Shown one piece after another: positions 18,522-26,456 of a stretch of 64,000 nucleotides of DNA; position 1 is the first letter of the stretch, and each line of letters starts with the position of its first letter. The stretch spans positions 1 to 64,000 of the forward strand of contig CALEDT010000006.1 in assembly GCA_937949525.1 (NCBI GenBank). The letters are read 5' to 3'. Under the pieces are notes generated by a model that was not told where the DNA came from, ran no database searches, and saw only the letters and a program-made list of their open reading frames with translations. The position numbers and the translations under genes were made by a program. This DNA is from an uncultured Burkholderiales bacterium (GTDB lineage Bacteria; Pseudomonadota; Gammaproteobacteria; Burkholderiales; Thiobacillaceae).

Positions 18522-19088
18522 TTAAATCTTGGGCAGCGTCACGCCGGTCTGCCCCTGATACTTGCCGCCGCGGTCGCGGTAGGAGGTTTGGCAGGTCTCG
18601 TCGGATTCGAAGAACAGCATCTGCGCCACCCCCTCGTTGGCGTAGATGCGCGCCGGCAGCGGCGTGGTGTTGGAGAACTCCAGCGTGACGTGGCCTTCCC
18701 ACTCCGGTTCCAGCGGCGTGACGTTGACGATGATGCCGCAGCGCGCGTAGGTCGATTTGCCCAGGCAGACCACCAGCACGTTGCGCGGGATGCGGAAATA
18801 CTCGACGGTGCGCGCCAGCGCGAAGGAGTTGGGCGGGATGATGCAGGAATCGCCCTTGACCTCGACGAAGCTGGCCGGGTCGAAGTGCTTGGGATCGACG
18901 ATGGTGGTGTTGATGTCGGTGAACAGCTTGAATTCATCGGCGCAGCGCACGTCGTAGCCGTAGCTGGAGGTGCCGTAGGAGACGATCTTGTGGCCGGCGA
19001 CCGATTTCACCTGGCCCGGCTCGAACGGCTCGATCATGCCGTGTTGCGCTGCCATGCGGCGGATCCAGGTGTCGGACTTGATGCTCAT
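18522..19088 (-). CDS. dcd: dCTP deaminase
   Basis: The 188-residue protein converts dCTP to dUTP, feeding thymidylate synthesis. It starts [24 protein letters not shown] and contains [45 protein letters not shown] with the catalytic Glu, and [14 protein letters not shown] at the end. Length matches the family. The ATG at 19088 lies 4 bp after the toxin stop codon, so it may be read through from the toxin-antitoxin genes or from mrp. Confidence 0.96.
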   Translation of the reverse strand: MSIKSDTWIRRMAAQHGMIEPFEPGQVKSVAGHKIVSYGTSSYGYDVRCADEFKLFTDINTTIVDPKHFDPASFVEVKGDSCIIPPNSFALARTVEYFRIPRNVLVVCLGKSTYARCGIIVNVTPLEPEWEGHVTLEFSNTTPLPARIYANEGVAQMLFFESDETCQTSYRDRGGKYQGQTGVTLPKI

Positions 19089-19092
19089 GGCT

Positions 19093-19512
19093 TCATGCTT
19101 CCAGCAGCAGGTTCTCGAAGGGTTGGTGGTGTTTCCACCGGTAGGTCTGGAAATCGCGCCGGTCGGTGGACAGTATCCGACCATGACCCAGGCGTTCAGC
19201 CAGCAGCACCAGCGAGGCATCCGCCAGATCCATGGGCAGGCCGGCGTAGCGGCGCATCCGTTCCAGGATGCGCGGGCGTGACTGGGCATCGAAGTCCATG
19301 ATCTCCACTGCGCCGGAGAAGCAGCGCTCCAGGAAACGCAGGGCAATGTCCGGATGACCCCGTTGCGTCAGCAGATGTACCGCTTCGACCAGCACCGGCC
19401 AGGTGGTGATCAGGCGCTCCCGCAGCTCCCGGCTGACCGCCAGCGCGCGCGCGTGGTGCGTATCGTTGCGGTTGAGCAGGGCAACCCAGAAGCCGGTATC
19501 GGCGATGATCAC
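19093..19512 (-). CDS. VapC-type PIN-domain toxin
   Basis: The 139-residue protein has a PIN nuclease fold. The acidic residues expected in the metal site are present: Asp5 in VIIADTGFW, Glu43 in VLVEAVHLL, Asp95/Asp98 in MDLADASL and Asp117 in STDRRD. VapC toxins cleave tRNA or rRNA. The GTG start at 19512 overlaps the antitoxin stop as GTGA, giving tight translational coupling. The gene pair lies between mrp and dcd, so it is probably an inserted module. The RNA target is unknown. Confidence 0.82.
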   Translation of the reverse strand: MIIADTGFWVALLNRNDTHHARALAVSRELRERLITTWPVLVEAVHLLTQRGHPDIALRFLERCFSGAVEIMDFDAQSRPRILERMRRYAGLPMDLADASLVLLAERLGHGRILSTDRRDFQTYRWKHHQPFENLLLEA

Positions 19513-19814
19513 GCGTGCTTGTCCCGCAGCGATTGCGTGCAAGCCTGCTTGTAGGTGACCGACATGTCCGCGGGTCCGTCGACGCTGCCGATCAGGTCGG
19601 CGAAGCTGTCTGCCACGCTTTGTGCCTGCGTGGCCTCCTGCAGATAGTAGCGGTGGATGGCGGCGCGGATGACCTCGGTCACGCTCAGGCCGGTGTCTCG
19701 CGCCAGTTGCTGGAGTTCACGCTGGGTCGCCTCGTCCAGACGCGCGTTGACGCGCATGCCGGACCGTGATGCGGCGTAGGGGCGCTGCTTAGGGGATTCG
19801 GCGACGTGTGTCAT
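19509..19814 (-). CDS. ribbon-helix-helix antitoxin paired with the PIN toxin
   Basis: The 101-residue protein contains a CopG/RHH-type segment, SGMRVNARLDEATQRELQQLARDTGLSVTEVIRAAIHRYY. The C-terminal tail, which should bind and block the toxin, includes ADSFADLIGSVDGPADMS. It precedes the toxin with a 4-base overlap. RHH antitoxins dimerise on palindromic operators, and one covers this gene's start codon. An internal start at MRVNARL is possible, but the ATG at 19814 sits right in the operator, typical of autoregulation. Confidence 0.8.
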   Translation of the reverse strand: MTHVAESPKQRPYAASRSGMRVNARLDEATQRELQQLARDTGLSVTEVIRAAIHRYYLQEATQAQSVADSFADLIGSVDGPADMSVTYKQACTQSLRDKHA

Positions 19815-19825
19815 ACGCCGTATGA
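19811..19825. promoter_or_regulatory. palindromic operator over the antitoxin start codon
   Basis: A perfect inverted repeat with 7-base arms TCATACG and CGTATGA and a single central base includes the antitoxin ATG. A TATCAT sequence partly overlapping it could be a -10 element. The antitoxin, alone or with the toxin, would repress here. Binding is inferred. Confidence 0.6.
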
Positions 19826-19888
19826 TAGGTGTCGAGGCGGACCCGCGCAAGCGCCAGGCGCTCGCTGCGGTCCGCCGTCGGCGTGCGG

Positions 19889-20977
19889 TCAGGTGTTCTG
19901 GATGACGATGCTGGGGAACTTCGAGGAGTGGTCCACCGCCAGGTCGCCGACCTTCACCGCCACGCGCCGGGCGATGGCGCGATAGATCTCGGCCACGCGC
20001 GATTCCGGTTCGGCCACCACGGTGGGCTTGCCGGAGTCGGTTTCCTCGCGGATACGGATGTCCAGCGGCAGCGCGCCGAGGAACTCGTTGCCGTAGTCCT
20101 TGCACATGCGCTCGCCGCCACCCTCGCCGAAGATGCGCTCCTCATGGCCGCAGTTGGAGCAGATGTGCAGGCTCATGTTCTCCACCACGCCGAGGATGGG
20201 CACGCCCACTTTCTCGAACATCTTCAGGCCCTTGCGCGCGTCGATCAGCGCGATGTCCTGTGGCGTGGTGACGATCACCGCGCCGGTGACCGGCACGCGT
20301 TGCGCCAGGGTCAACTGGATGTCGCCGGTGCCGGGCGGCAGGTCCACCACCAGGTAGTCGAGATCCTTCCACTTGGTGTTGTTGAGCAGTTGCTCCAGCG
20401 CCTGGGTGACCATGGGGCCACGCCAGACCATGGGTGTCTCCACGTCGATCAGGAAACCGATGGACATGGCCTGCAGGCCGTGGCCGATCATGGGTTCCAG
20501 ATTCTGGCCGTCAGGTGACTCCGGACGGCCGTGGATGCCCAGCATGGTGGGTTGGGAGGGGCCGTAGATGTCGGCGTCCAGCATGCCGACGTTGGCGCCC
20601 TCGGCAGCCAGCGCCAGCGCCAGGTTGACGGCAGTGGTGGATTTGCCGACGCCGCCCTTGCCGGAGGCGACGGCAATGATGTTCTTGACGCCGGGGATCA
20701 GCTTGACGCCCTTCTGCACGCTGTGGGCGACGATCTTCCAGGTGACGTTCACCTGGACGTCGGTGACGCCGTCGATCGCGCGGATGCCGTTTTCGATCAG
20801 TTTGCCGATCTCGCCCAGAACCATCTTGGCCGGATAGGGTAACACCACGTCCAGGCTGACCTTGCCATCCGCCACCTGGATGTTGCGCGCGGACTTGGTG
20901 GACATGAAATCCTTGCGCGTGTTGGGATCGATGAGTGCTTTCAGTGCGTCCTGCACGTGTTGTACGGTGACCGACAT
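19889..20977 (-). CDS. mrp: Mrp/ApbC iron-sulfur cluster carrier ATPase
   Basis: The 362-residue protein has an N-terminal MIP18-like domain (about 1-85) and a P-loop NTPase with the deviant Walker A GKGGVGKST (residues 106-114). It also contains YLVVDLPPGTGD, VENMSLHICSNCGHEERIFG with the CxxC pair that holds the cluster at the dimer interface, and FLGALPLDIRIREETDSGKP. It transfers Fe-S clusters to target proteins. Convergent or co-transcribed neighbours on the same strand are the toxin-antitoxin genes and dcd. Confidence 0.95.
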   Translation of the reverse strand: MSVTVQHVQDALKALIDPNTRKDFMSTKSARNIQVADGKVSLDVVLPYPAKMVLGEIGKLIENGIRAIDGVTDVQVNVTWKIVAHSVQKGVKLIPGVKNIIAVASGKGGVGKSTTAVNLALALAAEGANVGMLDADIYGPSQPTMLGIHGRPESPDGQNLEPMIGHGLQAMSIGFLIDVETPMVWRGPMVTQALEQLLNNTKWKDLDYLVVDLPPGTGDIQLTLAQRVPVTGAVIVTTPQDIALIDARKGLKMFEKVGVPILGVVENMSLHICSNCGHEERIFGEGGGERMCKDYGNEFLGALPLDIRIREETDSGKPTVVAEPESRVAEIYRAIARRVAVKVGDLAVDHSSKFPSIVIQNT

Positions 20978-21148
20978 GGTTTGACCTCAGGGTTGTGGAA
21001 AGGGGATCGGCATGGCCGGCGCCGGATGGCCGGAGTCGCGCGCCATGCAGATAACGACGCGCACGGCCTTTTCAAGATCCGGGGCGATGCTTACTTGACG
21101 ATTTTACTCGGATATTGCGCGTCGCAGCCAGTGGCGCCGGCAAGCCTC

Positions 21149-21922
21149 TCACGGGCAGACGTCGAGCTTGCCGTCACGCCAGCACAGCTTGCGCGCCTTG
21201 CCGTCATGGCGTGCCGTGTCGGTGCGCGTGCCGCTACCCAGGGTCTTGGGCGGCGGCAGGGGCTTGAGCCGTGGCGCGGGTTTGGCCTTGCGTGTCGACG
21301 TGGACGGCAAAGCGCCCTCCGCCGCCGGCGCGCCGGTGGTCACGATGTCCGTCGCGGTCGCGGCGGCCGGCGGGGTTGGTATGGCAGCGGGCTCTGCCGT
21401 CACGGTCTCGGCCTTCACGGGCTCCTGCGGTGGCCCGTCGATCTGCGTGACGGTGCCGGCGTCGGCCGCATGACCGGGGACGATCTCGGCGGCGCGGACA
21501 TCGACCGCCGGGGCTTCAGCCAACGGGGCGCGGGTTTCCGGGGTGTCGCCGCCGGTCGCCGTGTCCGTTGCCGGCGGTGGCGTCACGACGACGGCTGGAG
21601 CCACGGGTTCGGCGGCGCGCGTGCCGGCGCCGGAGGGCACGGCGGGCGCGGGCTGCGGCGTCGGCAGTCCGTGAGGCAGCCACACCGGCGCCAGCGGCAT
21701 GCTCCATGGCACCGGCCAGAGCCAGAACGGCGTTGGAAACGGCAGCACCGGGGGCTGCACCGGCCCCGCCCAGGGGACGAGCCACAGTGGCTGCGGGGCG
21801 GCGGGCGAGGCGGGCGGCTGGGCATGGGCGACGGCGAGCGGCAACACGCAGAGCGCAGCGCAAAGGCGGGCAATGGTCCGCGTAGGCGCGGATCGGACGG
21901 GGTGCGTGACGGCTGACCTCAT
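21149..21922 (-). CDS. unrecognised secreted Pro/Ala-rich protein
   Basis: The 257-residue product starts with a clear signal peptide (IARLCAALCVLPLAVAHAQ). A Pro/Trp-rich segment with LWLVPWAGPVQPP and FWLWPVPWSMPLAPVWLP follows, then a long low-complexity Pro/Ala/Thr region. The conserved-looking basic tail ends KARKLCWRDGKLDVCP, with two Cys. The ATG at 21922 overlaps the stop of the preceding gene as ATGA, so the two genes are coupled. The tail may be the functional part and the middle a periplasmic spacer. I do not recognise a family. Confidence 0.6.
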   Translation of the reverse strand: MRSAVTHPVRSAPTRTIARLCAALCVLPLAVAHAQPPASPAAPQPLWLVPWAGPVQPPVLPFPTPFWLWPVPWSMPLAPVWLPHGLPTPQPAPAVPSGAGTRAAEPVAPAVVVTPPPATDTATGGDTPETRAPLAEAPAVDVRAAEIVPGHAADAGTVTQIDGPPQEPVKAETVTAEPAAIPTPPAAATATDIVTTGAPAAEGALPSTSTRKAKPAPRLKPLPPPKTLGSGTRTDTARHDGKARKLCWRDGKLDVCP

Positions 21923-22296
21923 CGCCAATGCTCCGGATGATGCGAAACCAGTTTGAACAGGGGAATGCGCAAGCGCAGGGCGGCGACGATCTGGCTGAAT
22001 GCGCCGGGTCGGGCATGCAGCGAGACCCACAGGATGTTGAGTTTGAGGTTGACGTCCGCGAACACCACGAGCGATTCGAAGCGGGTCAGAACGAGACGCA
22101 CGTCTTCGACGATGCGCGCGATCTCCTCGGGCGGACGATGCTTGAGGCCAGGGGCCAGCATCATGAAATCACAGTAGGGATGGCCGTTCTCGTCGCGCTT
22201 GGGTGCGCGCTTCCACAGCGGCTCCGCGTGTGTCCAGCCGGTCAGGGTCGGGTCCGTGGCACCGATGCGGCAGGGCGGTGGCGGGTCGATGGCCAT
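21919..22296 (-). CDS. unrecognised small cytoplasmic protein
   Basis: The 125-residue product has no signal peptide. Its C-terminal 80 residues look like a compact alpha/beta domain: NGHPYCDFMMLAPGLKHR, then IARIVEDVRLVLTRFESLVVF, then ADVNLKLNILWVSLHARPG and LRLRIPLFKLVSHHPEHWR. Similar short hypothetical proteins are known in betaproteobacteria, but I cannot name a function. A GTG at 22314 could add six residues. It is coupled by a 4-base overlap to the Pro-rich secreted protein. Confidence 0.6.
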   Translation of the reverse strand: MAIDPPPPCRIGATDPTLTGWTHAEPLWKRAPKRDENGHPYCDFMMLAPGLKHRPPEEIARIVEDVRLVLTRFESLVVFADVNLKLNILWVSLHARPGAFSQIVAALRLRIPLFKLVSHHPEHWR

Positions 22297-22354
22297 GGCA
22301 GGTCGGCGTTGCACGGTAACGGACGCCGAATCGCTGGCCGCGTTGCCCCTGCGG

Positions 22355-22948
22355 TCACCGGCTCAACTCGGCGCCGAGTTCGGCGAACGTGTGGGCAACG
22401 CCGGTGGTTTCGACCGGTATGCCGAGTTGCCGGCTGATCTGCGACACGGAGAACATGCCGCGCAGGATCTGACCGCGATCGGGGGTGCGTTCCACTGCCA
22501 GCGCGTGCTGCCGCCCGTGCGCCTTCAGGGTCTGCACGATGTCGCCGACACAGGCGGACTGCAGGTCGTCCATGCACAACACTTCCAGGCGTTCGCGCGG
22601 CGTCATGATGTCCTTGACCAGCACGTCATGGTGGCGGATGCCCTGGGTCTGCACCACCTGCATGGGTTTTTCGCCGGTCAGGTCGGTGGCAGTGATCAGG
22701 CCGAGGATCTGGTTCTGGTCGTCCACCACCAGCAGCATGCGCACGCCGCGATGGATCATCTTGGCGCGCGCCGCTTCGATGGTCTCCAACGGAAAGATCG
22801 TATAGGCGGTGACGATGGTGAAGTCGGTCATGACCTGCATGGCCGGGTCACCCAGCGTCACCCGCTCGGGCAGATTCTGGCGCGGTTTGTGGAAGGTGAC
22901 GCCCTTCTGCAGGGGGGCTGCCGGGATGGTCTGGTAGGTTCTGTTCAC
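22355..22948 (-). CDS. CBS-domain pair protein
   Basis: The 197-residue product carries two CBS motifs. The first is TIFPLETIEAARAKMIHRGVRMLLVVDDQNQILGLITATDLTGE. The second follows VLVKDIMTPRERLEVLCMDDLQSACVGDIV and ends GMFSVSQISRQLGI. CBS pairs bind adenosine nucleotides and sense energy state. The GTG at 22948 is the most likely start because it opens VNRTYQTIPAAPLQKG directly after non-coding sequence. No effector domain is attached, so it probably acts on a partner that cannot be identified here. Confidence 0.8.
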   Translation of the reverse strand: MNRTYQTIPAAPLQKGVTFHKPRQNLPERVTLGDPAMQVMTDFTIVTAYTIFPLETIEAARAKMIHRGVRMLLVVDDQNQILGLITATDLTGEKPMQVVQTQGIRHHDVLVKDIMTPRERLEVLCMDDLQSACVGDIVQTLKAHGRQHALAVERTPDRGQILRGMFSVSQISRQLGIPVETTGVAHTFAELGAELSR

Positions 22949-22986
22949 GCTGGTTCTCGCCAAAAAGTGCGCAACGGCCGCACGGA

Positions 22987-23529
22987 TCAGGGTCTGCTGA
23001 CGCCATGCCCGCGCATGGCGAGCATGTAGGGGTGACAGGTGCGTGTGTGCGGCGCGCCGGACGTCAGGAATCGCTCCAGTTCGCCGAGTGCCAGCCGATA
23101 CACCTCGCGTTTGAATTCGACCACGGCTTCCACCGGTGCCCAATAGTCGTTCCAGCGCCAGGCGTCGAACTCGGGATGGTCGGACGCGCGCAGGCGCACG
23201 TCACAGTCGCGTCCGGTCAGTCGCAGCAGGAACCAGATCTGCTTCTGGCCGCGATAATGGCCGCGCCATTCACGCCGTACCCAATCTCGGGGCACCTCGT
23301 AGCGCAGCCAGTCACGGGTGCGGCCGAGGATGCGCACGTGTTCCGGCGCCAAGCCGACTTCTTCCATCAGTTCACGATACATGGCCTGTTCCGGGCTCTC
23401 GCCATGCTGGATGCCGCCCTGCGGAAACTGCCAGGAATTCTGACGCACGCGCTTGCCCCAGAACACCTGGTTGCGCCCGTTGCAGATGACGATGCCCACG
23501 TTCGGCCGGTAACCGTCTTTGTCGATCAT
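22987..23529 (-). CDS. rppH: RNA pyrophosphohydrolase (Nudix)
   Basis: The 180-residue Nudix enzyme begins [17 protein letters not shown], the hallmark start of RppH, and carries the Nudix box [22 protein letters not shown] at about residues 38-59. It removes pyrophosphate from 5' ends of mRNAs, starting their decay. The KQIWFLLRL and [12 protein letters not shown] segments also match RppH. The ATG at 23529 is the conserved start. It is on the same strand as the spermidine-synthase-like gene upstream. Confidence 0.94.
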   Translation of the reverse strand: MIDKDGYRPNVGIVICNGRNQVFWGKRVRQNSWQFPQGGIQHGESPEQAMYRELMEEVGLAPEHVRILGRTRDWLRYEVPRDWVRREWRGHYRGQKQIWFLLRLTGRDCDVRLRASDHPEFDAWRWNDYWAPVEAVVEFKREVYRLALGELERFLTSGAPHTRTCHPYMLAMRGHGVSRP

Positions 23530-23624
23530 GGCCGCCTCGGTGTCGATAATGAATCGGTCACAATTTTCCCACCCTTCCGGGGCGATGGAAAGCGATGACC
23601 GATGCGTGTGTGGGCGGTGTCCGA

Positions 23625-24398
23625 TCAGATCAGAAAGCCGTCGTTCGTAGTCGGGTTGAGGGCACGCATCCGTGCGATGAACGCGGCGGCCTCGATGCCG
23701 CAGGTCGCCTGCAATTCGCTGGCCACCGCGTCCAGCGCGTCGAAACCGACCTCGGGCAAGGGTTTGCGGAACGCAAAGACGATGATGTTGCCCTTTTTTT
23801 CGGCAGGCAGTTGCAGCACGTGGTGGCCGAAGGTGTCGGCGATGCGCTCGAAGTAACGGGGGAACCAGGCGTCCGAGCCCCACAGGTTGAACACGGCGAC
23901 GCCACCCGGCCGCAACATGTCTCGGCAGGCCCGATAGAACGACACGCTGGCCAGATCCTCGACGATACGTTTGGCGTCGTATCCGTCGACCAGCAGTACG
24001 TCAAGGCTGTCCGGGTGTGTGCGCACGTATTCGGCGCCGTCGCCGGTGAGCACGCGCAGGCGCTCGTCGTCTTCCGGCAGATGGAAATAGGCGCGTGCGG
24101 CGGCCACGACCTCCGGCAGGACTTCCAGCGCCGTCAGGCGCGCCGTCTCCAGGTGATAGTGGATGAACTTGGCCAGCGAGCCGCCGCCCAGACCGATCAG
24201 CGCGATGTCGCGCGGCGCGGACCGGAACAGCAGGAACGCCATCATCGCGCGCGTGTATTCGAGCTCCAGCGTCAGCGGCGCGCGCATGCGCATGGCGCTC
24301 TGCACCGCCGGCCCGTCCAGATGCAGATAGCGCACGCCGGCGCGCTCGCTGATGCGCACCTGTGGACGCGTCTCGCGCCGACGCGGGAACAAGGCCAT
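23625..24398 (-). CDS. spermidine-synthase-like methyltransferase-fold protein
   Basis: The 257-residue product has the aminopropyltransferase/methyltransferase fold: [64 protein letters not shown] and [14 protein letters not shown]. It lacks the N-terminal beta-domain of typical SpeE enzymes. Real spermidine synthases keep a DGxxxxxxxD pattern at the amine site, while here it reads [15 protein letters not shown]. Activity as a true spermidine synthase is uncertain. It is divergent from the B12-dependent regulator across 103 bp. Confidence 0.75.
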   Translation of the reverse strand: MALFPRRRETRPQVRISERAGVRYLHLDGPAVQSAMRMRAPLTLELEYTRAMMAFLLFRSAPRDIALIGLGGGSLAKFIHYHLETARLTALEVLPEVVAAARAYFHLPEDDERLRVLTGDGAEYVRTHPDSLDVLLVDGYDAKRIVEDLASVSFYRACRDMLRPGGVAVFNLWGSDAWFPRYFERIADTFGHHVLQLPAEKKGNIIVFAFRKPLPEVGFDALDAVASELQATCGIEAAAFIARMRALNPTTNDGFLI

Positions 24399-24501
24399 CG
24401 ATACCGCTCCTGACGTACAAAAACCCTGATTCTAAAGCGGCCGGCACCAGCCGACTCAGGGAGTACACTCGACGCTGTCCACAGAGCTTCGTCCGGTGAC
24501 C

Positions 24502-25410
24502 ATGTCGGGCCCTTATTCCATTGCTTTCGTCGAGCGCAGCACGGGCATCAGCCGTGAGACCCTGCGCGTGTGGGAACGGCGCTATGGCTTCCCGGCGCCT
24601 CAGCGCGATGCGGCCGGCGACCGCAGCTACAGCACGGATGACCTGGATCGCCTGCGCGTGATCAAACGCCTGCTCGATCAAGGATATCGCCCCGGCAAGG
24701 TCGTGCCGCTGCCGGTGTCCGCGCTGTCCACGTTGACCCATCCGGGTGCAAAGCGCGAAAAACCCGCGCCAGCCCGGCCCGGATACATCGAGTTTCTCGA
24801 CCTGCTGCTGGATGGGGATGCACTGGCGGCGCAGGATTGGTTGCACCGGTGCCTTTCGACCGATGGTCTGGCGACGTTCGTCGCCGGCACCATGGCACCG
24901 CTGACCGATGCCGTGGGTGATGCCTGGGCCGAAGGAAGGTTGGGTGTGCACGACGAGCACCTGTTCAGCGAGCTGGCGCAGCGTGTCCTGCGCCAGGCCA
25001 TCGCTGCGTTGCCGCGCGGTGACCGCCCGCGCATGCTGCTGACCACCTTGCCGGAGGAGCTGCATGGCCTGGGCCTGTTGATGGCGGAGGCGCTGTGCGG
25101 CCTGCACGGCGCGCGTTGCCTCAACCTGGGTGTCAGCACGCCGGCGCCGGATGTCTTGAAAGCAGCCCGCCGGCATGACATCGACATCATCGCGCTGTCG
25201 TTCAGTCCGGCTTACCCGCGTCGGCGCATCGTGCCGCAGTTGCAGGCCTTGCGTGCGGAACTGCCGCCGGCTCGGGAAATCTGGGCCGGCGGGCGCATCA
25301 CCCGGCGCATGCGTCCGCCGCCGGGTGTGTCGTTCTGCCCGACCCTCGATGACGCCGTCGCTCACCTCGCGCGTTGGCGCGCGGCGCAAGGGCCGGGCGC
25401 GGCGGACTGA
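24502..25410 (+). CDS. MerR-family regulator with a B12-binding domain (CarH/LitR-like)
   Basis: The 302-residue product has a MerR helix-turn-helix (residues 5-70: IAFVERSTGISRETLRVWERRYGFP) and a cobalamin-binding module. The four-helix part has the W-x9-EH signature (Trp142, Glu152, His153), and the B12 domain has E-x-H-x-x-G (Glu186, His188, Gly191) plus ALSFSP and WAGGR. In CarH these parts bind adenosylcobalamin in the dark, and light releases DNA. Spacing from EH to the lower-ligand His is 35 residues, as I recall for Thermus CarH. The residue after Trp142 is Ala, where Thermus CarH has the light-state ligand His132. A GTG at 24496 is an alternative start. Confidence 0.85.
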   Translation: MSGPYSIAFVERSTGISRETLRVWERRYGFPAPQRDAAGDRSYSTDDLDRLRVIKRLLDQGYRPGKVVPLPVSALSTLTHPGAKREKPAPARPGYIEFLDLLLDGDALAAQDWLHRCLSTDGLATFVAGTMAPLTDAVGDAWAEGRLGVHDEHLFSELAQRVLRQAIAALPRGDRPRMLLTTLPEELHGLGLLMAEALCGLHGARCLNLGVSTPAPDVLKAARRHDIDIIALSFSPAYPRRRIVPQLQALRAELPPAREIWAGGRITRRMRPPPGVSFCPTLDDAVAHLARWRAAQGPGAAD

Positions 25411-25454
25411 TAGAATCCTGGTCCGATGATAGGCAACCCACGGGGGACTGGCAG

Positions 25455-26108
25455 ATGGATTACGAACAGGCGCGCTTCAACATGGTGGAACAGCAGATCC
25501 GGCCGTGGGAAGTGCTGGATACCGCGGTGCTGGATCTGTTGTTCAAAGTGAAGCGCGAGGATTACGTACCGGCGCAGTACCGCTCGCTGGCTTTCGTCGA
25601 CATGGAGATCCCGCTGGGCCACGGCGAGGCCATGTGGGCGCCCAAGATCGAGGCGCGCGCTTTGCAGGCGCTGAACCCGGGCAAGCACGAGCGCGTGCTG
25701 GAAGTGGGTACCGGCAGCGGCTACCTGACGGCGCTGCTGGCGCATCGAGCCTCGCTGGTGGTGACCGTGGAAGTGCACGAGGACTTGCGCCAGGAGGCGG
25801 AAAAGAAGTTCCGTGCGCATGGCCTGACCAACATCCAGACCCGGCATGGCGATGCGGCCGCGGAGTGGAACGAGGACGGCCTGTTCGACCTGATCGTGCT
25901 CACCGGTTCCACGCCGCTGCCGCCCGAACGCCACCTGCGCCGGCTCAACCCCGGCGGGCGCCTGTTCGCGCTGGTGGGCGAGGCGCCGGCGATGTCGGCG
26001 CGCCTGAGCACCTGTGTCGCACCCGGGGTGTTCCGGCACGTGGACTTGTTCGAGACCTGCGTCAAGGCGTTGGTGAACGCGCCGCAGCCCGAGCGTTTCG
26101 TGTTCTGA
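25455..26108 (+). CDS. protein-L-isoaspartate O-methyltransferase family protein
   Basis: The 217-residue product starts MDYEQARFNMVEQQIRPWEVLD and has the SAM-binding motif VLEVGTGSGYLTALLA. EVHEDLRQEAEKKF and FDLIVLTGSTPLPPE follow. Family members repair isoaspartate in aged proteins. This subgroup, found beside rhodanese and TolC genes in betaproteobacteria, lacks the usual post-motif residues (LTGSTP instead of VTAAAP), so the substrate may differ. GGGGGA lies near the ATG. The rhodanese gene follows by 7 bp. Confidence 0.85.
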   Translation: MDYEQARFNMVEQQIRPWEVLDTAVLDLLFKVKREDYVPAQYRSLAFVDMEIPLGHGEAMWAPKIEARALQALNPGKHERVLEVGTGSGYLTALLAHRASLVVTVEVHEDLRQEAEKKFRAHGLTNIQTRHGDAAAEWNEDGLFDLIVLTGSTPLPPERHLRRLNPGGRLFALVGEAPAMSARLSTCVAPGVFRHVDLFETCVKALVNAPQPERFVF

Positions 26109-26115
26109 TCACGTC

Positions 26116-26439
26116 ATGCGGCAGATCACCCCGACCGAACTCAAGCAGTGGCTGGACGATCCGGCGCGCGCCAAGCCTTTCCTGCTGGACGTGCGCGAGC
26201 CCTGGGAGTTCGAACGCTGTCGCCTGCCCGACGCCAGCCTCGTACCCATGCGCGAACTGCCGGCGCGCCTCGATGCATTGGAACGGGGGCGGGAGATCGT
26301 GGTGATCTGCCACCACGGCGTGCGCAGTTTTCACGCCGCCCGCTTTCTCGAACACAACGGCTTCCACCAGGTCATCAATCTCAGCGGCGGTGTCGATGCC
26401 TGGGCGAAGCAGGTCGACCCCACCATGCCGTTGTACTGA
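26116..26439 (+). CDS. single-domain rhodanese-like sulfurtransferase
   Basis: The 107-residue protein is one rhodanese domain with LLDVREPWEFERCRLPDASLVPM and the active loop VICHHGVRS. Cys65 should carry the persulfide. It ends GGVDAWAKQVDPTMPLY. It is cytoplasmic, with no signal peptide. It may supply sulfane sulfur to an unknown acceptor. It lies between the Pcm-like and TolC genes, probably one operon. Confidence 0.93.
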   Translation: MRQITPTELKQWLDDPARAKPFLLDVREPWEFERCRLPDASLVPMRELPARLDALERGREIVVICHHGVRSFHAARFLEHNGFHQVINLSGGVDAWAKQVDPTMPLY

Positions 26440-26456
26440 ACACACACTTCATCGCC

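Noticed and set aside
16072-18525. 817-codon plus-strand open frame
   Set aside because: It lies opposite the amino-acid decarboxylase, whose sequence is clearly conserved. High GC removes stop codons in the antisense frame.
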